Source of the DNA: Zanthoxylum bungeanum | Lineage: Eukaryota; Streptophyta; Magnoliopsida; Sapindales; Rutaceae | Length of the DNA stretch: 64,000 nucleotides | Reading direction: 5' to 3' | Assembly (NCBI GenBank): GCA_019454045.1 | Contig: SKCR01023801.1 | Coordinates: 124,001-188,000, forward strand | In this document: positions 1-11,861 of the stretch, piece by piece | How positions within the stretch are numbered: position 1 is the stretch's first letter | How the letters are laid out: each line of letters starts with the position of its first letter | Made by a program: the position numbers and the translations under genes | Notes under the pieces: generated by a model | The model's input: the letters and a program-made list of their open reading frames with translations, nothing else | Told to the model about the DNA's origin: nothing | Database searches by the model: none

Positions 1-540
1 CCACTGTGATGTCGAAGTAAAATGCGCCTTGCGCTTCTTGCCCTTTTAGAAGCTCTGGCTCTGCCTCATTGAGCATAGCCATTAACTCTCCACGAGTTCT
101 ATCTTGGTTCATCATGAACCCGCCCCAGCTTTCGGGCAGAGACTATAAGATCAAATCTATGGAAGTCTCGGCCTCATAGGTAATGCCTAGTTAACCTAGC
201 TGTTCGATGTCAGCAATCATCTATGACACCTAGTGCTCGACAGATGTACCCTCTGACATACGCGAGCGTAAGATCTTCTTTTGTACTTAAGATCTAAGGT
301 TAGATCTATAAAGATCCTTTAATTTCATCATCATGGTATAATGATCTAATCCTTAGTTCTGACGACGAAATTTAGGAGTCTTTGCGGCAAGCATAACAGA
401 TTGAGCACTAAAGTTATCATCACGATGAGTCTTCCAAAGCTCATGCTCTACTATTTGCTCAACTCCGGGCTTAGGCCCGAGAGGTCGCTCTATCAAATAG
501 AGTAACTTCTCAACTCCCAGGACTATCCTGAGATTCATTT
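1..540 (-). pseudogene. Copia-1 gag remnant, cut by the window edge
   Basis: This is a decayed gag (capsid/nucleocapsid polyprotein) of a Ty1/copia element. The stretch 353-538 still reads as gag: it contains NLRIVLGVEKLLYLIERPL and ELWKTHRDD, which line up with NLKIVLGAERILYTIQRPL and ELWKTHSDD in the intact gag of Copia-6 at 41737. Downstream, 352-1 shows further gag similarity in shifting frames, ending in a relic of the SERELLKGSKREAHFAL segment. The zinc knuckle and pol lie to the left of the window. Family assignment rests on direct comparison with Copia-6; the gene cannot be functional. Confidence 0.75.
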
Positions 541-1113
541 CCCAATATGAAAATTAAAGCCGTAAAAGACTTTTTCACCTAGGATTACGTCCTTTGACGC
601 TAATCTTTCAAGTCATCTTGATTGCTATAGTCCAACTATCCAATCAAAGATTTCGGGTACAATCTAATGTAATGATTACTATAGTCTAAGTATATAATTA
701 ACTACAATTTGATTGGTTAAATTCAAATGTATTGATTAAATCCAATTATATAATCAACTATAAATGAAATAGTTTGAATATATTCCTTAACCTTTTTCCT
801 CTGAATCAACTAAGCCTTGGCTTTGGCTCAAAAAGCTTAATGAAACCAGTTAAGCGTGACACATTGACAGTGGGAAAGCTTCGTAATCGAGGTCGATGAA
901 CAAGAAGTGACATTGACTTTGGCCAACAAATCACAACTTTCCCAAGACGTACGATATGGAACAAAGCTTTCGTGATCCAAACACATCCGCGATGTACAAA
1001 TGTCTTGACTTTGGCCAACAAACCAATGCCAATCTTGGATCTTGATAGAGAATCACTCAATGGAAGGAAAAACACTTAATATAAAATGAGGGTTTTTGTC
1101 GCGATTTGCCAAC
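541..1113 (-). other. Copia-1 untranslated leader, gag-proximal part
   Basis: Non-coding leader between gag and the 5' LTR of Copia-1. It aligns by eye with the leader of Copia-6 (41738-42480), including the ordered blocks around CTTGACTTTGGCCAACAAA (near 917 and 1007) and the GAATCAACTAAGCCTTGG block (near 804). The leader is interrupted after position 1113 by a solo LTR and resumes at 3412. No coding potential is seen. Confidence 0.65.
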
Positions 1114-2877
1114 CGTAGGCACTGAATTTTTGCATATAAGTCCCGATGATGAGCCTCGTACGGAGGCACTACTCTTTAAGTTGTGGAAGTTGCGGGAAAT
1201 GGACGTCAGAAGTGAAAATTCAGAAATCAATACCTTGTTGGATTTAATTCGTTTTGCTTAGCTTTGGGTTTGCTCATTGAACCTCTTTTTTAAAACTTAT
1301 CCTCGGTCCAAAACCCCACCAAGCCACACATCAAACCACACCCCACCAAGCCACACACCAAGCCCACCAAAAAGAACAAACCACACGCCTACAAGCCTTC
1401 TAATTCACGCCCAAGCCCATCAAAACCCATCCAGAATAATAATTAACACATTAAACACATGTTGAAATCAAATCAAATCACCTTCCCTAATTAAAGAAAT
1501 CAAATCGAATCCCATAATCCCTTTCCTAAACTAAAACAATTCCCTCCCTAAATTAGAGAGATCATTTCCTTGTAGCACACTAATTAAGAGATATCCTCCA
1601 TAATTGCATGATACTTTCCCTTCCCGTATAAGGATAACCTCAACCATCTCCTATAAAAAGACACCCAAACCAAACCCTTAGACCTCTAGAGCTCATATTC
1701 ACGACACAAACAAAAAATCACAAACAAATAAACTCTCTCTCACACGCCCTATCTCTCTCTCTTTCACCTTAAACACATCAACCAACCCTAACCTAAAGAG
1801 AGCATCCTCACGGCACTTTGAACCAAAAGAACCCTAAAAACCCTACTCGGCCCTCTCTCTAGCCACACGCTCCTCACATAAAACCCTCACGTTAAAAGCA
1901 GCTCTCGCTCAGCTTCCATTCAATAAACACTCTCACAAATAACAAAAAGCTGCTCACTTACACACATATAAGCCAAACAAGCACAGCAGCTGAAACTGCT
2001 CTCAACAAGAACCCTCATCAAGCGCCAAACAAAGCAGCCCACTCTTTAATCGATAACCAAATACACTTGCTCCACTCACGCCCCTTGCCCCACTGACCAA
2101 CCAACCAAACTAAACCATCAACTAAGGACACGCACAACACTCACGCACTCACAGCTTTACGACAGCCACGTTCAGCACCCCACCTTCAACGCGCTAAAAT
2201 CCTAAAGCTCGACACCCTGACCGACAACAGAGGACACACGTCCTAGACTCTCTCACCCCACACCAACTCACAAACAAACAAGCACCACACCCCACGAAAC
2301 CCTAACAAACCAGCCCCAAACTGCCCCTTTAACCGCACAAACATAGCCCCAAACTACATCCTTTAACCCCCACAAACAGTCCCAAAATGCACCCTAAATA
2401 CCGCACAAACTGCACCCCTAAAACCCCATAAAAACCGCACATAGTAGCAAAAAACAGCAGTAAAAATAGAGGAAACAGCAGCCCAAAACAGCGAAGCGAC
2501 CAAGGAAAACAGAAAACCAGTGAACCGGAGGAGTTGCGGAGCATCAACCCTTCCAACAACCGCGTAACGCACTTCCAAGAGGCGACTTAAGAGGTTAGAC
2601 CTGATGGCACATTTTATTTATTTCCGTTCATTTTCAATTATTTATTAGTAATTCTTCGCATGCGTATTGTTGATTTATGTATGTTGTGGCCATGGGATGA
2701 ATGATTTTATGCTATCTCTCGTGGTATATCGGATGGAAACCCAGACGTAAATTCCGTAGCCGAATCCGAATGGACGGTAGTGAGGTCTGAACTTGGGATA
2801 CAATTCCACATACCGCTTGAGAAACGCACATATTTCGTTTCATCTAATCTTGTGTTTATTCATTATTTATTAGAAAT

Positions 2878-2943
2878 AGTATGTTATTTTTATGCATGAT
2901 TTAGTTGTTTAGTATGTTATTTTTATGCATGATTTAGTTGTTT
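2878..2943. repeat. 33-bp tandem duplication
   Basis: Two perfect adjacent copies of a 33-bp unit starting AGTATGTTATTTTTATGC (2878-2910 and 2911-2943), within the solo LTR. Probably a replication-slippage duplication. Confidence 0.95.
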
Positions 2944-3081
2944 CTTTCGCACTAGGAGCTTAATTATATCTCTTCAATGTTTATGTTTAGACAATAGATT
3001 ATTTATTTATGTTTCCGTATTCGTCAATTTAATGTGTCCATGAGATTGTGTGCTTGCCGTTATTTCGACTTACTTTTATGC

Positions 3082-3150
3082 ATGCAAACTTAGATATAGG
3101 TTGTATGCAAACTTAGATATAGGTTGTATGTGAACTTAGATGTAGGTTAT
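3082..3150. repeat. 23-bp tandem repeat, three copies
   Basis: Three adjacent 23-bp units (3082-3104, 3105-3127, 3128-3150). The first two are identical, built on ATGCAAACTTAGATATAGG. The third differs at a few positions. Confidence 0.95.
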
Positions 3151-3411
3151 CTTGCGTATGTATGTTGCGTAGACTTGGTTATATTATTGCAACAAATCAG
3201 TTCATTACAAGTGGCATAAGTAAGGGACCATTCCGAACCCAACGGTTTGAGGTCTTCCCTTGCGAGGGGTGAGTGCGGCCTTAAATCATTTCCCAGTTCA
3301 CACTAGGTGGTGACTCCACTTTATTTCTCCGGTTTAGTCCCCCGCAGGCTACTCCGTACTCCCGACCGGGCCGTGATCCTGGAACAGCGTCGCCGATTTC
3401 TATATCCTACA

Positions 3412-4860
3412 GCAACCAATTTATTATCTTTGATTAGGTCTCATCATACACCTTTAAGCATGCATTATAAAAGCATAATAAGGCACGAAATAAATAATAA
3501 CGATATGCGGATGGATATTAAACAAATTGTTCCTAGAACAAATCTCTCCATTTTCTCTCCCCGGCTAGCACTATATACTTACTTCTACCCAATTACATAA
3601 TACAATAAAGAAACCTCATTAACATTGAGGGGAATTGGTGAGAAGAGAAGTACAAAGAGTCAAGAGATAAAGGCTGGACTTGCAGGTCCAATTTAATAAA
3701 TTTTAAATTTATTACAATAATTTCCAAAATTGCCCTCACCCTTCTAATATCCATTCGATATATATTATTCATATAATACATCCTTGTATTCACACAAAGC
3801 ATGTTATTCAATCAATCTAATCCAATTAATTAATCTTTGAATTAATGATCATCCAATGTTCAAACAACGATTTGATTTGCACAAGTCCAACTCGTTTAAG
3901 AATAAGTACTCAAAGTGCGTATTCTTGAATTATATCGAACTACAATATTAAATTCAATTTAATTCGTATTCAATACTAATTCTAATTTAATTCCAAATTA
4001 AATAATTACACTTATATTTGTGCCTTTTAGACATAGATTCTAAATCCAATCTCGATGGGTCTCAAAGGCCCAATTAACATCCAATGTCAACTTAATTAAA
4101 GTCCAATGGACTTTTAATTAATTTCTTAAGGCATGGACTTTGGCAACCAAAGCCCAATAAAGAATGACCCTTTGCCATAAAATTAATTTTGGCCCATTAG
4201 GCCCAATTAAACTATTTAAAGGCCCAATTATTCTATTTGGACTTTATGGTATGGTTTTAGGCCCAATTTGGATCCAATCCAATTGTCCTAAACAACTTGG
4301 CCCAACCAAGCCCATTAAGCCCAAATACAATAATATTAGCCCAATTCAAAATTAAAGGCTAATTTATTAATTACAATATTCCAAATATCACAATTATTTA
4401 ATTAAAGTGTATTAGCCATAATTAATTAGTTAAATTAATATTTCCAAAAAACCAATTTGCCTAATTAATCATGCTTTAACTAATCAACTTATGTCCAGCA
4501 CAAATTGAAGCAAAATCAACTCATTCCATGCTTCAAATACTCACGGCAATATAGCATTTTTATATCCAATTTTGATTTCAATCCAATTAAATCACAAATC
4601 AATATATCTCATGCATTTAAACACATCAAATGGTCTAAAATTCAAAAATCACCATGAGCTTCTAAGGTCCATAAGTTTCGGCCATGGCATCTAATTTGGG
4701 GAAAATTAATCTAATCAATTTTTCTCAAAATTAATCATGTATAACTCTAAGTTATCATAATCTAAGCATAACCAAACATTCAATTTGAAGATATCATGCT
4801 CAAATCACAAAATCCCCAAAATAAATATATGAACCCTAATTATTTCATGCTTAAAATTGT
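3412..4860 (-). other. Copia-1 untranslated leader, LTR-proximal part
   Basis: Continuation of the Copia-1 leader after the solo LTR. It matches the leaders of Copia-4 and Copia-6, starting with the CAACCAATTTATTATCTTTG block. From about 4040 to 4360 it is dense in GGCCCAAT and AGCCCA motifs. A FRAGMENT of the GGCCAAGG...TTTGGGG leader block is visible near 4680. No gene is seen. Confidence 0.65.
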
Positions 4861-4871
4861 CTCTGATACCA
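4861..4871 (-). other. Primer binding site of Copia-1 (tRNA-Met type)
   Basis: The minus strand reads TGGTATCAGAG immediately inside the LTR. This is the start of the standard plant copia primer site, complementary to the 3' end of initiator tRNA-Met. It fixes this LTR as the 5' LTR of a minus-strand element. Confidence 0.9.
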
Positions 4872-4872
4872 T

Positions 4873-6817
4873 TGTTGGGTTCTCCTAGAACATGCCAATG
4901 ATCTATTAAGCATAAAGTTGTGTGAATTAACAAAGTAAGTTGCGGAAAAATACTCATTTTGATCGGCAATGGTGGATGTGTAGATAATAAAAATTTACAA
5001 CCTTTGTCAAGTGCTCCAAGCTCTCATTTGTATGTATATTGAGCTCCAATCTTTGATCTTTGAATTCCAAACTCAAGGGGATAGTTTCCCTATCACCTTT
5101 GTAGACTCTTTAATGTCCTAGCAATGGAAAATTTTACAACAAAATCTTCCCTTTGGTAGAGAGCAACTCTCGGCAATCTTGGAGAAAGAGAGGGAGTGAG
5201 TTTCGGCCTTGGTGAAAAAAATGAGAGAGTGAGAGGTTTTTTGATTTTCCAAAATCAAGTAAACTAATACCAAACTTCAAAAGTTAGTATAAGTCAATCA
5301 CACACCAAAAATAAAATAAGGTAATGTGTTTTACAAGTCAAAACCAACTAACAACTTCCATCACCATAAAGTAAGTGTAGTTGACAAGTGATGTGACTTG
5401 TGGGCCCCACTTTAAATTCAAAATCCGAGTGGGCCCGCAAAACACATTTCGGGCTCGGGTTCGTTAATTCCGAATTAACGAATTTTCCGTTGCGACTTAA
5501 TTAAATCAAATTTAATAAAATAATAATGCCTCGTAAAATTATTACGAAAGTCGCTCGTGAATTAATTCTAAATTAATTCGTTCGCCCTAATTAAAATCCA
5601 ATTTTAATTCCGCTTTGAAATCTAATTTCATTTAATATATCGAATATATTATTTAATCGATTAATTCCAAATTAATCGTTCTCTCTCTACTAATATAATT
5701 TTATCCCAGATAAATTACTGCCGCAATTAATCCTAGATTAATTTTCTGTCTCTCATAATTAATCCTAGATTAATTCTGTTCGAGTCAAACATTATCGGTG
5801 AATCTTTGGGAAGCGACCCAAGAGATCTCTGGATATGTTGACAGTAAATATGGTCATCGGACTATCCGAAGACGTGCGTACCCGGTACCAAGTTCCTACC
5901 GATTTACAAGACATAGTTGGCTTCTAGCAAAGCACCGTGCCTACCCAATTCTCTATAAATATTCTTTAAAGGAATATATAATCTTTGTCAGGCGTAGTAC
6001 ACGTAGTATTGCATATTACGATACAGTATCGGATGTCACATGCTATGCCTGGGGCTGGAATAGTGTCTGCCCCGTACGAAGCATATCGGATCACTAGCAA
6101 CTAGTCTCTTTATTGGATAATCATGACCTAGTCATATTATCTCGATGACTGCAGTACTTAAGAGTACCAGTTCCGTATCCCTGCGTGATCATCATCTCCA
6201 TATGACTGAAGTGATACTTCCATCTTGACATCGCACCCAATACACTACAATTCTCAGTATACCCAGAAGAGGCGTACACAGAACTGTTGAAGCCCTAGAT
6301 GACCAAAACCAAAGTATACTGATTGTCGCAAGTATTAGTGATGCAAGTCTCAGGTTAAGATCAAATACACCTACCCTGATTCGGATTCCAATAGACACAT
6401 AGTCATACTACCAATGAGATTCTGATGGGTCTATCCAGAGCGAAGCTATTTCCGTACCATCGGTAAACATAACCTCCTTTTACACTTGCATGAGTATCCA
6501 ATACCCAAATATATGAGAACTATGCCGTTACGCTTCCATAACACGCACAAGTGTAATACTAGCCTATTCCGTATTATCGATGTCCAGTCTCGATAATACT
6601 ACGACTAGGGATATTTAATGATTAAACCTTACGTGGATTAATACTGTCTCATATCTTATTAATCCGGTACTAATCATATGGACTTTTATCATTTATATAT
6701 CCAAGTAATCTAATTACAAAATGATAAAAGAGCAATTTCCTTTGTCACATAGTTAATTTGTACAACAACACCATGTTCTGTAAAAATAATGATGCTATGG
6801 GTCATAATTGTCCAACA
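4873..6817 (-). mobile_element. 5' LTR of Copia-1
   Basis: A 1.95-kb LTR bounded by TGTTGGG and CCAACA. It shares long blocks with the LTRs of Copia-3, -4 and -6, including the GGGATATTTAATGATTAA and CGATGTCCAGTCTCGATAAT stretches and the end block CTATGGGTCATAATTGTCCAACA. The primer site sits on its left and the unrelated Copia-2 gag relic abuts on its right, so Copia-1 inserted into Copia-2. The left-hand LTR lies outside the window, so the target duplication cannot be checked; the expected sequence is GCCCA. Confidence 0.85.
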
Positions 6818-7129
6818 GCCCAAACATGCCCTGCAATGACTCTATCATCTGAGATGCTATAGCCATAGGCTCATGCTTTGCACCAAGAACCTCAGGCATC
6901 CATACTAGCAAGTAGCAACAGGCTTTCTCATTAGTTGCGACCCATTTTCTGTTGGCATAGCGTATGTCTTAGCCAGCGTTTCTGGCCGGCTCGGGAGGAC
7001 ACTCCTCTATCAAGACGACAACTTTAGGTCTTCACAGACCAGGATAGCGTTCATGTTACTTTTCCATTTGACATAATTTTCTCCTGTTAATTTATCATTA
7101 GAGAGAATTACAATTATCGGAGAAACCAT
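6818..7129 (-). pseudogene. Copia-2 gag 5' fragment
   Basis: Relic of the N-terminal part of a copia gag, starting at the ATG at 7129. The translation begins MVSPIIVILSNDKLTGENYV, close to the Copia-5 gag start MVSQIISILSNDILTGENYV at 47966, so both belong to one family. The frame breaks after about 50 codons, although the nucleotide similarity continues to 6818, where Copia-1 interrupts it. No function is possible. Confidence 0.75.
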
Positions 7130-7680
7130 GGCTGAAATAAAATAAGTAAATATATATTTTCTATTCATTCATCGCAAATTAAAATTATCAAACATTAGGC
7201 ATAATTTTAAACATGATACATGAACCATGAGTAATGAATTAGAAACCTAAGATAATTACTATGCCACAGAAATCTATCATCCCATAAATAAGTGCCGCCA
7301 TAGGGTAGGTCAAGTATTTGCATGATAGATCGAGACAATTTCAATTGATTAATATATATGGGAATAACTTTTATACCTATATTAACCAACCATTGTTTAA
7401 TTTGATTAAGGAATTTTGATTAACATTTAATCATTCCTTTGTGAGTGTGACCCATTATTTCGGAACCCTGGACTTAATTAGTGAAGTGCCGTGTAGTATA
7501 GGTCAGTTCACCAGATACATCTAGAGTCTCTATCCTCTCGAAATCCAAACTTGATATAGATCCAAAATGGACACCATCCATGGAGGGACGAAAACAAAGC
7601 CGTCTCGAGGCATCTTTTGAATCTTATGTTAGAAGACTAACAACAGAGATCACGAGATATATTTTCGTATATCCCTCTCT
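7130..7680 (-). other. Copia-2 leader fragment
   Basis: Non-coding sequence aligning with the Copia-5 leader (47967-48520), including the shared blocks around CCTTTGTGAGTGTGACCC and AGGTCAGTTCACCAGATA. Similarity stops abruptly after CCCTCTC near 7680, where the gypsy LTR sequence begins. Confidence 0.65.
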
Positions 7681-7845
7681 AACACCCCGCCAGAGACAAG
7701 GTGCTACCGATATTAGGTAGGATTAACTTATCTCCATAACCTCTAAATTTACAGAAAATTAGGCATGATGTATCATAAAACTGGACAACCTGGACCAAAA
7801 TACAACATCAAAAATGAAACCTGAAATAGATATCATTTATCAAAA

Positions 7846-7993
7846 GGACCTCGGGTCCACAAAAAATACATCAAAATCATCACCTAAGGGCTCCGTGCCC
7901 ATATCATATATCAACACTCAAGGGCTCTGTGCCCATAACATCATAAGCAATCAAAACATTTACTTAATATATACAAGCAGCGTGCTTAGCACG
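7846..7993. repeat. Array of four short hairpins in the Gypsy-1 LTR
   Basis: Four short perfect inverted repeats in 148 bp: GGACC/GGTCC (7846-7858), GGGC/GCCC (7888-7900), GGGC/GCCC (7922-7934) and CGTGC/GCACG (7981-7993), with loops of 3-5 nt. Stem sequences differ between positions. Confidence 0.7.
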
Positions 7994-10900
7994 AAAAATA
8001 TAATATTAATCACAAATCCTAGACCTCTAAAAAAATTTCCAGGACACTTGCGAGAGTGACTTCCGCTTGGTGATCCGCGTCTCGAGCATGACTTCCAAAA
8101 CTATCATGGTTGACCAATCTGCAAGCCAACCTACAAAACTAGCAAACTGGTTTGGTGTGAGTTATAAAACTCAGTAAGTAACCATATTAGTACTATAAAC
8201 AAACAAGTCAAACATATCAACAGTTTATCAAAATTACTAAATTGTTACAAGTTCAGATTTATTAACTTATTATTATCCTTTTTGCTTAACCTATGCCAAA
8301 TTCCCATGTCTAAATGTTCACATATATACCAATCTATTAACCAAACATCCAAATAACACAAGACATCAGTACAAATATCACATAATATGTCATTTTACAT
8401 CGAAATCATTTCAATCGCAAGAAACATGAAGTCATATTCTTAAACTTTATTACGAATGCACATCTTTGAAATATCATCAAATCAATAAACCAAACAAACT
8501 TTCTTCTATTCGATTACAAACTGTATTCAATGCCAAAATAAACCTCTTTTAACTTTCTTTAATTACGGTAACCTTACAATAGCTTAACATTCGGGATTCA
8601 TATGCATTCGCACATGCCGTAGCACACTTCTCTTATATACATGAAAATACAATTTTAGAGTTCTTACACATATACATACATACCAATACAATTTAACAAA
8701 CACGCCTTATAACATCTAATACTCACATCAGTTTTCAAATCATTCATTCATGTCACATAACCATCATTGTCCATACATCTTATGAATTTTATTATACATA
8801 TACATTCACTCAAACATACATACAATCATCGTACAACCGATAACGAAGCACATATAACAATCAATACATCAGAGAACATATCGTCAAAGAATACAAACAC
8901 ATGGCTGGCTTACACATACAATACTCGTACGAGACTCATTACTTATTTTAGAATATGTATGAGATGAATTCCATCCGAACAAAATCCTAACCAACTCGAC
9001 TCCCACACCACAAAATCATCAACCAATAAACATACACACATGCACACATATCACAGAACACAAACTCATCACAAGACTTCTCATACACAAGCACATCCAT
9101 GACAAACACTTTAAGATATCATTTAAACACTCACATACATACCTATATTTCAAACATACGAATATAAATATTATTACGAATTCAAATGCCATAACTTTAA
9201 CAATCCTCATATCTTTCATTGATCGATCAAACATACTTACTTTTATATTTTATATCTGGAAACCTTTGATATAGAACTTATTAATTAAACATATTCGTTC
9301 AAAAAATGCTTAGCTTATACTAATTCCTTATTATACTTAACCACTTCAATATGTATATAAATAAATCGCATATATAAAACAATAACAACTTATTCATATA
9401 CCATACACATACATAAGCTAACACCAAATCGTAAATCATAGTTTACTCAATTTACCAATTTTGTATACCCAATCTATACATATCTTAACATCATATGCAT
9501 ATACGAAAATATGTTCATATACTTATACATTTACATACACGTATTCATATTGTTACAGGTTCATACCCTTACGTACATCCATACATACACATAGACATTA
9601 AGCTCACCAAATATTTAACTTCATATCAAAGCATTAATAAACATTCATACCTGTGGCGGCTGATAAACTTAACTATGGGTAATCTCGTATCCCGTACTCA
9701 AAATCACCTATTAACTGTCCTCTTTTTATCCTAACATGTTAATTATATATATATATATATGTGTATTCAAAGCATGAATTCACCAATTTAAGTTCTCATT
9801 GCATGGGTTACTTACTTGGCTTCGCGAGCACTCTAGGTCCTAATCAAGTCTGCCAAAATAAATTGCGAAACATCGTCAGAATCATAGCTTACAGAATTCT
9901 AGAGTTAATTTAAAAAAATCTCGAATCTTTCCAGGATAACCAAAACACATCTGATTTCAACATTTTCAGTTCCAATAATCTTAAAACATCATTGGAAACT
10001 AATTCAAGCTACTAGTTAACTTAAATCCTCGGTTTACGTATTTTTGGAAAATCTTCCGAAAAAGTTTCCGAAAATGCTATGGAAGGGTCCTGAACCCTCC
10101 GAACTTGCCCGAATTTATCTAAACAGTATCATATCATCGTACTCGACTCATATCTATCATTACGATAAAAAAATATAATAATACACGAAAAACTCACTTT
10201 TACTGGAAACTTGCATATTCTATCAGACCGATCCAACTCATTCCGTTTTCACTCGAATTTTACCAAATGCACATATTCAATATACTCATACTCAATAATT
10301 CAATTTTATATCATTACGCTACTATACGAAGCTACTGGAAACATCCAAACATTTAATGATAAACTTGAAATAGCGAATTTTTACCGAGATTTTGAGGGCA
10401 TTCACGGACTCCAAATTATCCCACGAATGTGCTAGAATCGACGGAATTCTAATCGAAGTGACTGTTTGTTTGTGGGTCACTATTCACTACCAACTCATTT
10501 CGCAAACAACTGTACACGGAATGGAAAAATCGTCATTGTCAACTTGTAGTACTCTCAGAGAGTTTCGATTTGGAGGGTGGCTTAGGCCCTGAAATGAAGC
10601 GATGAGATGAGATTGAAAAATCATTCACATGCCTATTTCTCCTCAATTTTACGGGAATCTGATGACTTTAGGCCGACCGTCGATAGTTGGTGGTGGGTTG
10701 AGCCAGAGCTCATTTCTATGCCCACGCAAGCATATACTAAAAATGCAGGGAGGGGTCGGGGGAGAGGTCATATAGACTTTTGATATTTTTCATAATTATA
10801 GAAACTTGAGGGTATTTATAGAAAAATTCTGGAAATTTACATTTAGACCCCGCAAAATTACAATCAGGCCCCGATTATGGGGGTTTCTTAGAAATTCACA

Positions 10901-11004
10901 TATTTGAAACCCTTCTGATGTAAATTTCGAAAGGTGTTCTACACAAAAGTTGTTTTTCTCGGAAAAACGAGTATGATGGTTCAAGTATCAGCTCGATCGA
11001 AGAT

Positions 11005-11009
11005 CTGTT
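11005..11009. repeat. Target site duplication of Copia-3, left copy (CTGTT)
   Basis: CTGTT directly precedes the TG of the Copia-3 5' LTR. The same 5 bp follow the CA of its 3' LTR at 28583-28587. This pairs two ends 17.6 kb apart and proves they belong to one insertion. Confidence 0.9.
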
Positions 11010-11861
11010 TGTTGGACAATTATGACCCATAGCGTCACTATTTGTACAGATCATGGTGTTGTTGTACAAATTAACAATGTAACAAAAGAGATTGCTCTCT
11101 TATCATTTGTGATTAGATCACCATGATGTATAAATGATAGGAGGTCCCTGTGATTTGTTCCTGGATTGAGAAGATATGAGACAGTATCAATCCACGAAGG
11201 ATAAATCATTAAATATCCCTAGTCAGAGTATTATCGAGATTGGACATCGATAAATGCGTAAAAGACTAGTATTACACTTGTGCGCGTTGTGAGGGCACAA
11301 ACGACATAGTTCTCATATATTTGGGTATATGATACTCATGCAAGTGTAATAGGAGGTTTTGTTTTACCGATGGTATAGGAAACAGCTTCGCTCTGGATAG
11401 ACCCCCTCGGAATTCCATTGGTAGTATGACTATGTGTCTATGGAAGTCCGAAATCAGGGTAGGTGTATTTGGTCTTAACCTGAGACTTGCACCGCTAATA
11501 CTTGCGACAATAAATATACTTTGGTTTTGGTCGTCCAGGGCTTTAACAAGTTCTGTGTACGCCTCTGCTGGGTATATTGAGAATCGTAGTGTGTTGGGTG
11601 TGATGTCAAGACGGAAATATCACTCCAGTCATATGGAGATGATGATCGCGTAGGGATACAGAACTGGTTCTCTAAAGGGTTGCAACCATCGGGATAATAT
11701 GACTTGGTCATGATTATCCAATAATAAAGAGACTAGTTGCTAGTAATCCGATATATGCTTCGTACGGGGCAGACACTGTACCAGCCCCAGGCCTTGCATG
11801 TGATCATCCGATACTGGATCGAAATACGCAATACTACGTATATACGCCTGATATAGAGACA
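11010..11861 (+). mobile_element. Copia-3 5' LTR, truncated
   Basis: First 850 bp of an LTR in plus orientation, nearly colinear with the start of the 3' LTR at 26534 (TGTTGGAcAATTATGACCC against TGTTGGAaAATTATGACCC, then the TTTACCGATGGTAT block). It stops near 11861 in TATAGAGACAAT, where sequence in the opposite orientation belonging to Copia-4 begins. Confidence 0.85.

Larger units (their letters stand above)
1114..3411 (+). mobile_element. Solo LTR inserted in the Copia-1 leader
   Basis: A 2.3-kb block is absent from the same place in the other copia leaders, where GGCAACC is continuous. Its ends are CGTAGG (TG decayed to CG) and CCTACA, an LTR-like inverted pair. The flanks are CCAAC (1109-1113) and GCAAC (3412-3416), a 5-bp target duplication with one mismatch. 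A TATA-like TATAAAA lies at 1652-1658 and is followed by a CT-rich stretch, which suggests plus-strand orientation. There is no internal region or second LTR. The superfamily is uncertain. Proline-rich and leucine-rich short ORFs inside it look like compositional artefacts. Confidence 0.7.
7681..11009 (-). mobile_element. Gypsy-1 LTR, larger part (Tekay/Del-like)
   Basis: Long gypsy-type LTR read on the minus strand. The segment 10930-11009 is the reverse complement of sequence homologous to 61318-61400 in Gypsy-3. The motif around AAACTTTTTCGGAAGATTTT (10040-10070) matches the TTTGCGGAAACTTTTCCGC region of Gypsy-3. The middle (8700-9560) is rich in CATACATA-type simple sequence, and a (TA)n run lies at 9744-9760. 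The LTR is split at 11009 by Copia-3 and continues at 28588. The exact left boundary is unclear. No ORF of substance is present; the short ORFs here are low-complexity. Confidence 0.65.

Noticed and set aside
1277..1465. Pro/Thr/His-rich 62-codon plus ORF
   Set aside because: Simple CCA-rich sequence within a solo LTR.
2329..2578. Two overlapping Leu/Phe/Cys-rich ORFs that look membrane-like
   Set aside because: Antisense to a CA-rich stretch in the solo LTR; hydrophobicity is due to base composition.
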